From NCBI GenBank assembly GCA_903928895.1, contig CAIYSR010000152.1, forward strand, positions 26,220 through 90,219: a stretch of 64,000 bases of DNA, read 5' to 3'. Source of the stretch: an uncultured Rhodospirillales bacterium (GTDB lineage Bacteria; Pseudomonadota; Alphaproteobacteria; Acetobacterales; Acetobacteraceae). Shown piece by piece: positions 8,638 through 17,308 of the stretch. Both the position numbers and the translations under genes were made by a program. How positions within the stretch are numbered: the first letter of the stretch is position 1; every line of letters starts with the position of its first letter. The notes beneath the pieces were generated by a model. That model was not told where the DNA came from and did not search any database. It saw only the letters and a list, made by a program, of their open reading frames with translations.

Positions 8638-8973
8638 GTGGCGCAGGTAACCATCAAGATCAACGGCTACTCCTACAACGTGGGCTGCGAGGACGGGCAG
8701 GAAAGCCACCTCCAGGCAATGGCGGCCGAGATCGAGACCCGCATGGACAGTATCAAGGCACTCGGTGGCGCCAATGGCGAGGCCCGGCTGCTGATGCTCG
8801 CCGCCCTGCTGATGGCCGACGAACTGCACGACACCAAGGCCGAGCTCGAGGCCCAGCGCGCCGGCGCCGCCCGCCCCGCCCGGCCGGTGCGGGCCGAGGG
8901 TGAACTCGGCAAACGCATGAATAAATTGGCCGAGCGCGCCGAACAGATTGCAGCCACCCTCGAACGTCCCTAA
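8638..8973 (+). CDS. zapA: Cell division protein ZapA
   Basis: This 111-residue protein has the ZapA head domain (MAQVTIKINGYSYNVGCEDG, residues 1-20; HLQAMAAEIETRMDSI helix) followed by a long helix (60-111) that dimerises as a coiled coil. ZapA bundles FtsZ filaments in the cytoplasm. The GTG start at 8638 has GAGGAGA eight bases upstream. Its position before 6S RNA and the formyl-THF cyclo-ligase gene reproduces a gene order found across proteobacteria, which supports all three calls. Confidence 0.93.
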   Translation: MAQVTIKINGYSYNVGCEDGQESHLQAMAAEIETRMDSIKALGGANGEARLLMLAALLMADELHDTKAELEAQRAGAARPARPVRAEGELGKRMNKLAERAEQIAATLERP

Positions 8974-8980
8974 GTAGAGT

Positions 8981-9134
8981 GTGGAGCTGCCCGGTGCGTC
9001 AGGCAATTCATCCCCAGGGCCAATAAGCAACTCCCGGGAACTGGCTCTGTCGTGATCCTGGTCATGATACCTGGTGCCCACCTGCTCACGCAGGCCTTGG
9101 GAGGATGCAAGGCCAACGGCCATGGTGGCTCCAC
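8981..9134 (+). ncRNA. ssrS: 6S RNA (RNA polymerase-binding regulator), predicted
   Basis: The non-coding gap between zapA and the cyclo-ligase gene is where proteobacterial ssrS sits. The ends pair in a closing stem: GTGGAGCTGCC at 8981-8991 with GGTGGCTCCAC at 9124-9134, eleven pairs counting wobbles. Inside, GGCCTTG (9093-9099) pairs with CAAGGCC (9108-9114), resembling the small hairpin on the 3' side of the 6S central bubble, and CCTGC/GCAGG (9081-9094) forms another. 6S RNA mimics an open promoter and binds sigma-70 holoenzyme in stationary phase. The predicted 3' end covers the cyclo-ligase start codon, so the exact ends are uncertain. Confidence 0.7.
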
Positions 9135-9709
9135 CTGTTACGCCGATCGATGCGCTCAAGCAGGCGGCCCGCGAGGCAGCGCTCGCCCGTCGTGCCGGCT
9201 GTGACCCGGCCCTCGGTGTCCAACTCGCCCGCCACGTCCTCGCGACCTGCCCCCCGCCCCAAGGCGCCGCGGTCTCCGGCTTCTGGCCGATGGGCGCCGA
9301 AATCGACATCCGGCCCCTTCTCTGGGCGCTGCACGCGCGCGGCCACCCGATCCTCCTCCCCGAAACCCCCAAACGCGGCAACCCCCTGATCTTCCGTATC
9401 TGGCGCCCCGGCATGGCCATGGTGCCCGAACGCTTCGGCACCCATCGCCCGACCGGCCCGATCGCCACGCCGGACTGGCTCCTGATCCCGCTGCTCGCCT
9501 TCGACCGCACCGGCAACCGCCTCGGCTACGGCGGCGGCTTCTACGACCGCACGCTGGCCACTCTCCCCGGCGCACGGGCCATTGGTTGCGCCTTCGCCGC
9601 CCAGGAACTTGACCAAGTCCCCACCACCGAGCACGACGCCCGGCTCGCCGCAATTGCGACGGAATTCGGTATCATTTTACCCAGTTTTCCGCTAGATCGA
9701 GACGGATGA
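9122..9709 (+). CDS. 5-formyltetrahydrofolate cyclo-ligase
   Basis: This ATP-dependent enzyme converts 5-formyl-THF to 5,10-methenyl-THF. The 195-residue product has the family landmarks: a Lys/Arg-rich N-terminal helix (LKQAAREAALARR), VSGFWPMGAEIDIRPLL (folate-side loop), and near the C-terminus DRTGNRLGYGGGFYDR, the GxGxGxYD-type ATP-binding motif. The ATG at 9122 lies inside the predicted 3' strand of the 6S RNA closing stem. An earlier in-frame ATG at 9074 would run through the whole 6S bubble and lacks family similarity, so it was not used. The next gene overlaps the stop by 4 bases. Confidence 0.9.
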   Translation: MVAPPVTPIDALKQAAREAALARRAGCDPALGVQLARHVLATCPPPQGAAVSGFWPMGAEIDIRPLLWALHARGHPILLPETPKRGNPLIFRIWRPGMAMVPERFGTHRPTGPIATPDWLLIPLLAFDRTGNRLGYGGGFYDRTLATLPGARAIGCAFAAQELDQVPTTEHDARLAAIATEFGIILPSFPLDRDG

Positions 9710-10230
9710 GCAAGATCGAATCCCTCATTCGCCCCATAGACTCCCTGCTGCTCAGCATGCCCATCACCCTTGCCGAGGCCGCTGGTGCGGACAGCGAGGC
9801 GAGGATTGGCGAACTCGTCCACGACACCGCCGTTATCGTGGCCGAAGCGGCCGATACCGAGCGCAAAGCCAGGGCATGGTGCGACTCGCTCGTCGCCGAA
9901 CGATCGAGCGATCCCGAAGCCAACGTGGCCGATGATATCGAGGAACTGCTGCGCCGGGAACGTGAAACCCGCGCGCTGCGCCAGCGCTTCGCGAGCGTGG
10001 CCCGGCGAGTCCTGGCGACGCGGACAAGCGGGACCGCCGATCATGAAGCCATCGCTGACTTTGCCACGAAAATGGACGATGTGTTTGTCACCGTGATGGA
10101 AATCGCGCGTGATGCGCGCTGGGCCCTGATGCTGATGGATGCGAAACGCCAACCCACCCAGTCCGGCCCCATTCTGGATACCCCCGGCAAAGTTCAAGCT
10201 TGGTTCGACGCGATCGAAAGCGGCACCTGA
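9706..10230 (+). CDS. Uncharacterised helical protein, possible antitoxin-side partner of RelE-like gene
   Basis: The 174-residue product is almost wholly helical and rich in Ala, Arg, Asp and Glu, with no recognised DNA-binding or enzymatic motif. A C-terminal segment (DARWALMLMDAKRQPTQSGP, then ILDTPGKVQAWFDAIE) is the most distinctive part. It overlaps the cyclo-ligase stop (ATGA) and its own stop TGA is followed at once by the TTG start of the RelE-like frame, a spacing typical of toxin-antitoxin pairs. It is larger than usual RelE antitoxins (70-100 aa) and lacks an obvious ribbon-helix-helix, so the antitoxin role is only inferred from position. Confidence 0.6.
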   Translation: MSKIESLIRPIDSLLLSMPITLAEAAGADSEARIGELVHDTAVIVAEAADTERKARAWCDSLVAERSSDPEANVADDIEELLRRERETRALRQRFASVARRVLATRTSGTADHEAIADFATKMDDVFVTVMEIARDARWALMLMDAKRQPTQSGPILDTPGKVQAWFDAIESGT

Positions 10231-10508
10231 TTGGCTTTTCGTATCGTTGCTCCCGCTCCCAGGTTGATCCGCAAGCTCGATCCCCATTGCGTGCCGATGC
10301 TGCGCGAGCACTCGAGACGTTTGTTGCCGAGACTCTTGTGCCCGGACTGAAATTCGAGAAGCTGCGAGGCCACGACGACCTCTATTCAATCCGATTCAAT
10401 CGCGGAGATCGGATCGTTCTGCGTCGGACAACTTGTATCGACACCTTCGAAGTCATAGCGATCGGGCCTCATGATATCTACCGCGATCTGCCCGGTGGCG
10501 ACGACTGA
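10231..10508 (+). pseudogene. RelE/ParE-superfamily toxin gene, broken by a one-base deletion
   Basis: Two frames together spell a complete RelE-like protein of about 92 residues. From the TTG at 10231 one reads MAFRIVAPAPRLIRKLDP. From 10285 the next frame reads LRADAARALETFVAE..., then a LKFEKLRGHDDLYSIRFN strand pair, GDRIVLRR, and IGPHDIYRDLP at the end. The join is CCCC at 10282-10285; a fifth C would restore KLDPPLRADAARALE. RelE toxins cleave mRNA on the ribosome or, as ParE, poison gyrase. As written, the first frame stops after about 40 codons. An alternative ATG at 10200 opens the second frame but gives a charged N-terminus unlike the family. Either a real inactivation or a sequence error. 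Confidence 0.6.
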
Positions 10509-10528
10509 GACCCGGACCAAGGACCCCA

Positions 10529-11344
10529 ATGCGCATTCTCTTCCTCGGCGACCTCGTCGGCCGCACCGGCCGCGACGCCGCCGCCGCTGCCCTCGCCCGC
10601 CTCAAGCCCGAATTGCGAATCGACCTCGCCATCGTCAACGCCGAAAACGCCTCGCACGGCTTCGGCCTCGCCCCCGACATGGCTCGCACCCTGTTCGACG
10701 CCGGCGCCGATGTCATCACCCTGGGCAACCACGCCTGGGACCGCAAGGAACTCATCGGCTTCATCGGCGACACCCCCCGCCTCATCCGCCCCCTCAATTT
10801 CCCTCCCGGCACCCCCGGCTCCGGCAGCAGCATCGTCACCCTCCAGGACGGCCGCAAGGCCCTGGTGCTGAACGCCATGGGCCGCCTGTTCATGGACCCG
10901 CTCGATTGCCCCTTCCGCCTCACCGCCATCGAACTCGCCAAACACAAGCTCGGCAGCTCCGTCAACGCCATCATCATCGACTTCCACGCCGAAGCCACCT
11001 CGGAAAAAATGGCCTTCGCCCACTCCTTCGACGGCCAGGTCTCCCTCGTCGTCGGAACCCATACCCACTGCCCCTCCGCTGACCACCAGATCCTGCCCAA
11101 CGGCACCGCCTTCCAGTCCGATGCCGGCATGTGCGGCGACTACGACAGCGTCATCGGCATGACCAAGGAAAACGCCGCCGCCCGCTTCTGGCGCAAAATG
11201 CCCGGAGACCGCCTCGCCCCCGCCGAAGGCCCCGCTACCGTCTGCGGCACCATGGTCATCACCGACGACCAAACCGGCCTCGCCACCCACATCGAACCGC
11301 TGCGCCTCGGCGGCCGTTTGTCCCAAACCATCCCCTCGGTGTAG
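10529..11344 (+). CDS. YmdB-family metallophosphoesterase (TIGR00282-type)
   Basis: A 271-residue protein starting MRILFLGDLVGRTGRDA, the first metal-binding aspartate motif of the YmdB family. NAENASHGFG and TLGNHAWD supply further metal ligands, IIIDFHAEATSEK the conserved central loop, and VVGTHTHCPSAD the histidine pair. Characterised members (Bacillus YmdB, Deinococcus DR1281) hydrolyse 2',3'-cyclic nucleotides and affect RNA turnover and biofilm choice; the role here is inferred. The start follows the broken toxin gene by 20 bases. Downstream is a large palindromic element and then yebC. Confidence 0.9.
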   Translation: MRILFLGDLVGRTGRDAAAAALARLKPELRIDLAIVNAENASHGFGLAPDMARTLFDAGADVITLGNHAWDRKELIGFIGDTPRLIRPLNFPPGTPGSGSSIVTLQDGRKALVLNAMGRLFMDPLDCPFRLTAIELAKHKLGSSVNAIIIDFHAEATSEKMAFAHSFDGQVSLVVGTHTHCPSADHQILPNGTAFQSDAGMCGDYDSVIGMTKENAAARFWRKMPGDRLAPAEGPATVCGTMVITDDQTGLATHIEPLRLGGRLSQTIPSV

Positions 11345-11353
11345 AAGCCGCCG

Positions 11354-11608
11354 GTCTTTGGGCGGAAAGGAAGCGAAGGAAGGCCAGGGCTCTGCCCTGG
11401 ACCCGCAAAGGGGCAGGGGCCCCTTTGATCCCATTACTTGAGAGGTTCAGGATTGAGAGGGGGGCCAACCCAGTGGTCTCCAGCGGCACGGTCGGCCCCC
11501 CTCTCAATCCTGAACATTCCTTCAGGTAGCGGGTTCCAAGGGCTCGGCCCTTGGTGGGGTCGAGGGGCGAAGCCCCCGCCTTCCTTCGCTTGCTCGCCGC
11601 CCAAAGAC
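11354..11608. repeat. Composite palindromic intergenic element (~255 bp)
   Basis: Nearly the whole ymdB-yebC intergenic space is an inverted structure. The outer arms are a perfect 12-mer, GTCTTTGGGCGG at 11354-11365 against its complement at 11597-11608. The inner arms are a perfect 22-bp repeat at 11445-11466 and 11494-11515, separated by 27 bases. Between outer and inner arms lie two divergent copies of one module in opposite orientation (11371-11444 and 11516-11591), both containing AAGCGAAGGAAGGC, a GGGC/GCCC hairpin and a GACCC-type motif. A related single module occurs at the right window edge. No open frame is supported. Confidence 0.8.
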
Positions 11609-11636
11609 GCGCAGTTTCAGCACCGAGGGAGTTGGC

Positions 11637-12386
11637 ATGGCCGGGCATTCGCAGTTCAAGAACATCATGCATCGCAAGGGGGCGCAGGATGCGAAGCGCG
11701 CGCGTTCGTTTGCGAAGTTGATCCGGGAGATCACGGTTTCGGCCAAACAGGGCTTGCCGGATCCGGCGGCGAATCCTCGGTTGCGGGCCGCGGTGGGGGC
11801 GGCGCTGAAGGCGAACATGACGCGCGACACGGTTGATCGCGCGATCAAGAAGGCGACGGGGGTCGCGGGCGGCGAGGACTATGTCGAAGTCCGCTATGAG
11901 GGCTATGGGCCTGGTGGCGTGGCGGTGATCGTCGAGGCGCTGACGGACAATCGCAATCGCACGGCGTCGGATGTCCGCTCCGCGTTTGCCAAGCATGGCG
12001 GGGCGCTGGGCGAGACCAACTCTGTTTCTTTTATGTTCTCACGGCTCGGCGTGGTACGCTATCCCGCTGCCGTGGCGAGCGAGGATGCGATGCTGGAAGC
12101 GGCGATCGAGGCGGGCGCGGACGACGTGGCCTCCGGCGAGGAGGGCCATGAGGTGACGGTGCCGATGGGCGATTTTTTCACGGTGCGCGATGCCCTGGAA
12201 CAGCGCTTCGGTGCACCGGAAACGGCCAAGATCGAGTGGCGACCGTCGACGACGGCAAGTTTGAACGAGGACACGGCGCGGTCGATCATGAAGCTGATCG
12301 ACGTGCTGGAAGACAATGACGACGTGCAGAACGTGTATGCCAATTTCGAGGTATCCGAGGACGTTCTGACGAAGTTGTCGGCATAG
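11637..12386 (+). CDS. yebC: YebC/PmpR family protein
   Basis: The 249-residue product begins [20 protein letters not shown], the invariant YebC N-terminus, and continues with the [18 protein letters not shown] helix, [19 protein letters not shown], and [14 protein letters not shown]. YebC proteins were first described as transcriptional regulators (PmpR) and later implicated in translation at polyproline or other stalling motifs, like mitochondrial TACO1; both come from other organisms. It is the first gene of the yebC-ruvC-ruvA-ruvB order common in proteobacteria; ruvC starts eight bases after its stop. Confidence 0.96.
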   Translation: MAGHSQFKNIMHRKGAQDAKRARSFAKLIREITVSAKQGLPDPAANPRLRAAVGAALKANMTRDTVDRAIKKATGVAGGEDYVEVRYEGYGPGGVAVIVEALTDNRNRTASDVRSAFAKHGGALGETNSVSFMFSRLGVVRYPAAVASEDAMLEAAIEAGADDVASGEEGHEVTVPMGDFFTVRDALEQRFGAPETAKIEWRPSTTASLNEDTARSIMKLIDVLEDNDDVQNVYANFEVSEDVLTKLSA

Positions 12387-12394
12387 GAGAGACC

Positions 12395-12901
12395 TTGGCG
12401 CGTCTGTTGGGGCTGGATCCCGGATTGCAGTTCACCGGCTGGGGCCTGGTCGAGGTCGACGGCAACCGGCTGCGCCATCTCGGCGACGGGGTGATCGCGA
12501 CGACCGCGTCGGACAGCGTGCCGGAGCGGCTGCGGTTTCTGCACACGGCGCTGACCGCGTTGATGGCGGAGTTGCGGCCCGACGAGGCGGCGGTGGAGGA
12601 GACCTATGTCAACCGCAACGGCGCGGCGACCCTCAAGCTCGGCTATGCCCGCGGCGTGGCCCTGCTGGCCCCGGCGCTGCTCGGCATCACGGTCGCGGAA
12701 TACGGCGCCAAGGCGGTCAAGAAGGCGGTGGTCGGCACCGGCAACGCCGACAAGGAGCAGGTCCAGATGATGGTGCGGCGGCTGTTGCCGGGCTGCCTGA
12801 TCAAGCGGGCGGACGCGGCCGATGCCCTGGCGGTGGCGATCTGCCACGCCCATCACCGCGCCACCACCAACCGCGTTCTGGCCGGGACCCGGATGGCATG
12901 A
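12395..12901 (+). CDS. ruvC: Crossover junction endodeoxyribonuclease RuvC
   Basis: RuvC cuts Holliday junctions symmetrically. The 168-residue protein has LLGLDPGLQFTGWG (Asp8 as first catalytic acid), AVEETYVNRN (glutamate), the KKAVVGTGNADKEQV loop, and RADAADALAVAICHAH with the C-terminal catalytic aspartates. The start is a TTG at 12395, chosen because AGGAGA lies five bases upstream and it gives the normal MARLLGLDPG N-terminus. Its stop overlaps the ruvA start by 4 bases. Confidence 0.96.
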   Translation: MARLLGLDPGLQFTGWGLVEVDGNRLRHLGDGVIATTASDSVPERLRFLHTALTALMAELRPDEAAVEETYVNRNGAATLKLGYARGVALLAPALLGITVAEYGAKAVKKAVVGTGNADKEQVQMMVRRLLPGCLIKRADAADALAVAICHAHHRATTNRVLAGTRMA

Positions 12902-13497
12902 TCGCGAAATTGACCGGCCGGATCGAGGGGATCGAGGCGGGAAGCTGCATCGTTGATGTCGGCGGCGTCGGCTATCTGGTCCAGGCTTCCACCCGCACCC
13001 TTTCGGCCCTGCCGCCGGGCCAGGTGGCAAGCCTGCTCATCGAAACCCATGTCCGCGAGGACGCAATCCTCCTCTACGGCTTCTTCGACTCGGCCGAACG
13101 CGAATGGTTCCGCTTGCTGACGACGGTACAGGGCGTCGGCGCCAAGGTCGCGCTGTCCATCCTCTCCGCCCTCTCGCCGCGCGACCTCATCGCCGCCATC
13201 CAGGCCGGCGACCGCGGCAGCTTGACCCGGGCGTCCGGCGTCGGCGCCAAGCTCGCGATCCGCCTGCTGACCGAGCTGCGCGAGAAAGCCGGCGCCATGC
13301 CCAGCGGCATCGGCTTCTCCCCCGTCCTGCCGCCGCCGGCCGCCGGCGTCGAGGCCGATGCGCTGTCGGCCCTGGTCAACCTCGGCTACCGCCGTGCCGA
13401 GGCGCAAACCGCGCTTGCCAAGGCGATGGAGCGCCTGGGCGACGCCCCCTCGATCGACGCCGTCATCCGTGAAGGCCTGAAAGAACTCGCCAGATGA
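12898..13497 (+). CDS. ruvA: Holliday junction branch migration complex subunit RuvA
   Basis: A 199-residue protein of standard length. [26 protein letters not shown] is the OB-fold domain I. Helix-hairpin-helix motifs for junction binding appear as [16 protein letters not shown] and [17 protein letters not shown], and the C-terminal domain III (150-199) binds RuvB. RuvA tetramers clamp the four-way junction and load RuvB rings. Translationally coupled at both ends: ATGA overlap with ruvC upstream and with ruvB downstream. Confidence 0.97.
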   Translation: MIAKLTGRIEGIEAGSCIVDVGGVGYLVQASTRTLSALPPGQVASLLIETHVREDAILLYGFFDSAEREWFRLLTTVQGVGAKVALSILSALSPRDLIAAIQAGDRGSLTRASGVGAKLAIRLLTELREKAGAMPSGIGFSPVLPPPAAGVEADALSALVNLGYRRAEAQTALAKAMERLGDAPSIDAVIREGLKELAR

Positions 13498-14531
13498 GTG
13501 AGGACCGCACCGTCTCCGGCGTCCGCGCCGACGAGGATGCCGCCGAGGCCTCCCTGCGCCCGCAGACCCTGGCCGACTTCACCGGCCAGAGGGCCAGCCG
13601 CGAGAACCTCGCCATCTTCATCCAGGCCGCCAAATCCCGTGGCGAGGCGCTCGACCATGTCCTGCTGCACGGCCCTCCCGGCCTCGGCAAAACCACCTTG
13701 GCGCAAATCGTCGCCCGCGAACTCGGCGTCGGCTTCCGCGCCACCTCCGGCCCGGTGATCCAGCGCGCGGGCGACCTCGCGGCGATCCTCACCAATCTCC
13801 AGCCGCGCGACGTCCTGTTCATCGACGAGATCCACCGCCTGCAACCCGCGATCGAGGAAATCCTCTACCCTGCGATGGAGGACTTCCAGCTCGACCTCAT
13901 CATCGGCGAAGGCCCCGCCGCCCGCTCCGTGCGCATTGACCTCGCGCCCTTCACCCTGGTCGGCGCCACCACCCGCGCCGGCCTGCTGGCGACGCCGCTG
14001 CGCGACCGTTTCGGCATCCCGCTGCGGCTGATTTTCTACACGCCGGAGGAACTGCAACTGATCGTCGCCCGCGGCGCGCAGAAACTCGGCTTCAATCTTA
14101 CCACCGAGGGTGCCACCGAAATCGCGCGGCGCAGCCGAGGCACCCCGCGCATCGCCGGCCGCCTGCTCCGCCGCGTCCGCGACTTCGCCCATGTCCAGGG
14201 CGCCGATCCGGTCGATCGCGCCATCGCCGACGCGGCGCTGACCCGCCTCGAAGTCGACCGCATCGGCCTCGATGCCATGGACCATCGCTACCTCCGCCGC
14301 ATGGCCGAGCATCACGGCGGCGGCCCCGTCGGCGTCGAAACCCTCGCCGCCGCCCTCGCCGAAGCCCGCGACACGTTGGAGGACGTGATCGAACCCTACC
14401 TCATCCAGGAGGGCCTGATCCTGCGCACCAACCGCGGCCGGATGCTGGGCGAACGCGGCTGGCGCCATCTCGGCCTCGCTCCTCCTCCCGGTTCGCAGCC
14501 CCAGCTCGATCTCCTCGCGGAGGACCCGTGA
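13494..14531 (+). CDS. ruvB: Holliday junction DNA helicase RuvB
   Basis: RuvB is the AAA+ motor of branch migration. In this 345-residue protein Walker A is GPPGLGKTT at residues 60-68 and Walker B is [11 protein letters not shown]. Sensor 1 is LVGATTRAG, and the arginine-finger region is [10 protein letters not shown]. The C-terminal winged helix (260-335) contains [12 protein letters not shown] and RTNRGRM, usual for DNA contact. The start overlaps ruvA by 4 bases; ybgC follows 22 bases after the stop, so the run continues into the tol-pal operon. Confidence 0.98.
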   Translation: MSEDRTVSGVRADEDAAEASLRPQTLADFTGQRASRENLAIFIQAAKSRGEALDHVLLHGPPGLGKTTLAQIVARELGVGFRATSGPVIQRAGDLAAILTNLQPRDVLFIDEIHRLQPAIEEILYPAMEDFQLDLIIGEGPAARSVRIDLAPFTLVGATTRAGLLATPLRDRFGIPLRLIFYTPEELQLIVARGAQKLGFNLTTEGATEIARRSRGTPRIAGRLLRRVRDFAHVQGADPVDRAIADAALTRLEVDRIGLDAMDHRYLRRMAEHHGGGPVGVETLAAALAEARDTLEDVIEPYLIQEGLILRTNRGRMLGERGWRHLGLAPPPGSQPQLDLLAEDP

Positions 14532-14553
14532 ACCATCGGTCAAGGACTTGTGG

Positions 14554-15009
14554 ATGAAAATTCATCCTGTCCGGCAAGGCGCGCATCACCACCACCTGCG
14601 CGTCTACTACGAGGACACCGATGCCGGCGGCGTCGTCTATCACGCCACCTATCTGCGTCTCGCCGAACGCGCACGTACCGAGGCCCTGCGCGATCTCGGC
14701 GTGGCGCACGCGGAATTGGTATCGCAGCATGGAGTTATGTTCATGGTGCGGCGCATCAAAGTGGATTATCTCGAAGCCGCGCGACTCGACGATTCGCTCA
14801 TCGTGACCACGCGCCCGCTGGTCGTCGGCGCCGCCTCGGTCGAACTGCGCCAGAACATCGCCCGGCTGGACGCGCCGGGACGGGTTCTCGCGTCGCTCGA
14901 CATCCGCCTTGCCTGCGTGCGCCTCGCCGACCAGCGGGCCGTGCGAATACCCACCCGTTGGCGCGATGCGCTCCAGGGGATGGCCGAGGAACGCGATTCT
15001 GCCCCGTGA
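14554..15009 (+). CDS. ybgC: Tol-Pal-associated acyl-CoA thioesterase
   Basis: A single hotdog domain of 151 residues with the 4-hydroxybenzoyl-CoA thioesterase signature VYYEDTDAGGVVYHATYLR, whose first Asp is catalytic, and a second conserved FMVRRIKVDYLEAARLDD. YbgC hydrolyses short-chain acyl-CoA and almost always heads the tol-pal operon, as here before tolQ; its link to Tol function is not settled. AAGGA at 14542 is seven bases before the ATG at 14554, preferred over the TTG at 14548. Confidence 0.94.
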   Translation: MKIHPVRQGAHHHHLRVYYEDTDAGGVVYHATYLRLAERARTEALRDLGVAHAELVSQHGVMFMVRRIKVDYLEAARLDDSLIVTTRPLVVGAASVELRQNIARLDAPGRVLASLDIRLACVRLADQRAVRIPTRWRDALQGMAEERDSAP

Positions 15010-15069
15010 GGGGCGCAAATACGCCACGATCGGGCCCCAGCGTCCGGTCCGTGCAAGGGGACTGATACG

Positions 15070-15783
<714 letters not shown>

Positions 15784-15786
15784 GCC

Positions 15787-16290
15787 GTGGCCGGGGGAAG
15801 CATCGGCGGGAAGGGCAGGGGCCGCTACCGCCCGCTCGCCGAGATCAACGTCACCCCCCTGGTCGACGTCATGCTCGTGCTGCTCATCATCTTCATGGTC
15901 ACCGCCCCCCTGATGAGCAGTGCCGTCAACATCGACCTGCCCAAGGTCGCCGCCACGCCGATCAACCAGGACAGCGAACCCCTCAAGGTCCAGGTCAACG
16001 CCGAGGGCAAGGTCTTCCTTCAGGACGAAGCAATCGAACTGGCCGACCTCATCGCCAAGCTGCAAGCCATCGCCAAGAACAACAAGGACCGCCGCATCTT
16101 CGTCCGCGGCGACAAGGGCAACTCCTACGGCCGCATGCTCGAAGTGATGGCCACGATCATCCAGGGCGGCTTCACCAAGGTTGCGCTGATGACGGACCCG
16201 TCCGGCGCCGCGCCAGCCGCCGCCCGCGCCGTGCCGGCGGTCGCGCCGGCGGTGGCTCCCGGCGTCCTTCCCGCCAAACCGGCGCGCTGA
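15787..16290 (+). CDS. tolR: Tol-Pal system protein TolR
   Basis: A 167-residue ExbD/TolR protein with one N-terminal membrane helix, PLVDVMLVLLIIFMVTAPL, whose Asp is the essential protonatable residue. A periplasmic domain (50-145) includes DLPKVAATPINQDSEPLKV and RIFVRGDKGNSYGRMLEVM. The Ala/Pro tail (145-167) is an extension beyond E. coli TolR (142 aa). GTG start three bases after tolQ. TolR dimerises within the TolQ5R2 motor that energises TolA. Confidence 0.95.
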   Translation: MAGGSIGGKGRGRYRPLAEINVTPLVDVMLVLLIIFMVTAPLMSSAVNIDLPKVAATPINQDSEPLKVQVNAEGKVFLQDEAIELADLIAKLQAIAKNNKDRRIFVRGDKGNSYGRMLEVMATIIQGGFTKVALMTDPSGAAPAAARAVPAVAPAVAPGVLPAKPAR

Positions 16291-16326
16291 GGCGGCCACG
16301 CCGGCTGCCATGATCCCTCCCGGCCC

Positions 16327-17289
16327 ATGAACCCCCTGCTCAAACGCGGCGCGATCGTCTCCGGGATCGTCCACGTCGTGGTCGCCGTCGTTCTCCTGGT
16401 TGGCATCTCCGTGCGCCTGCCCGAGGAGGACAAGCCGATCGAGATCGAGCTCGCCGACGCGGGCGACCAGGCCGATGCCGCGATGAAGGCCGATACGCCG
16501 GGCCCGGTGCCGGCGCCGTCGGTGGCGCCCGCGCCGCTCGAGGCGCCGCCTGCCGAGGCGCCGCCCAAGCCCGATCAGCCCAACGCCCCGCCCCCTCCGC
16601 CCCCGCCACCTCCCCCACCGCCCCCGCCGCCAGCCCAGGCCGAGCGGGTGCCGCCCTCGCCCTCAACCCCGCCGCCGGAGCCTGCCCCGTCGCCGGTGCC
16701 GCCTCCGCCGCCGCCGCCCCCGGCGCCGGCCAGCCCTTCGCCGCCGTCTCCGACACCCCCCTTGCCCCTGCCCCCACCCCCGGTTCCCCCGCCGCCGGCG
16801 CCACCGAGCAACACTGCACAGCCGAACCCGACCAAGAACCCGGCGCCCGACAGCAAGGAGCTCGAGAATACGATGGAGCGGCTCAAGGCCCTCCAGCGCC
16901 AGACCCAGCCGCCGACCGCCCGGTCCAATCCGCTTCAGGGCGGCGCCGCCCAAGCCGGCGGCACCCGCAAGGGCGACATCACCGGCAAGCTCTCCAGCGG
17001 CCAGATGGGCGCCATCGGCGACCAGTTGCGTTCGGACTGGACCGCCGACTCCGGCGCCCTCGGCGCCGAGAAGATGGTGGTCATCCTCAAGCTCAAGGTC
17101 GATGCCGGCGGCGTCGTCCGCGAGGTCAAGGTCGCCGACGAGGACCTGCCGAAAATGTCGGACAAGCGCTTCCTGGCCTTCGCCGAGCGCGCCGTCCGCG
17201 CCGCCATGAGCCCGCGCGTCGGCCCACTCAAACTGCCCAGGGAACTTCTGTTCGACGGCGCCGAACTGCTTGTACGCTTCCGTCCTTGA
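16327..17289 (+). CDS. tolA: Tol-Pal system protein TolA (TonB C-terminal domain)
   Basis: This 320-residue protein has the TolA/TonB plan. A single N-terminal membrane anchor spans about residues 8-30 (GIVHVVVAVVLLVGISV). A very proline-rich periplasmic spacer (about 55-170), with long uninterrupted Pro runs encoded near 16590-16635, replaces the Lys/Ala helix of E. coli TolA. A C-terminal globular domain (230-320) ends with SPRVGPLKLPRELLFDGAEL. TolA links the inner-membrane motor to TolB-Pal. The Pro runs are strong candidates for EF-P-dependent translation. The next gene encodes a second copy of the C-terminal domain. Confidence 0.92.
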   Translation: MNPLLKRGAIVSGIVHVVVAVVLLVGISVRLPEEDKPIEIELADAGDQADAAMKADTPGPVPAPSVAPAPLEAPPAEAPPKPDQPNAPPPPPPPPPPPPPPPAQAERVPPSPSTPPPEPAPSPVPPPPPPPPAPASPSPPSPTPPLPLPPPPVPPPPAPPSNTAQPNPTKNPAPDSKELENTMERLKALQRQTQPPTARSNPLQGGAAQAGGTRKGDITGKLSSGQMGAIGDQLRSDWTADSGALGAEKMVVILKLKVDAGGVVREVKVADEDLPKMSDKRFLAFAERAVRAAMSPRVGPLKLPRELLFDGAELLVRFRP

Positions 17290-17308
17290 TGGGTCCGGGA
17301 GGCCACGG

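Noticed and set aside
10200..10508. Intact 102-residue toxin starting at ATG 10200
   Set aside because: Its first 30 residues (MVRRDRKRHLIGFSYRC...) do not look like RelE, whereas the other frame from 10231 does; a one-base deletion explains both. Kept as an alternative only.
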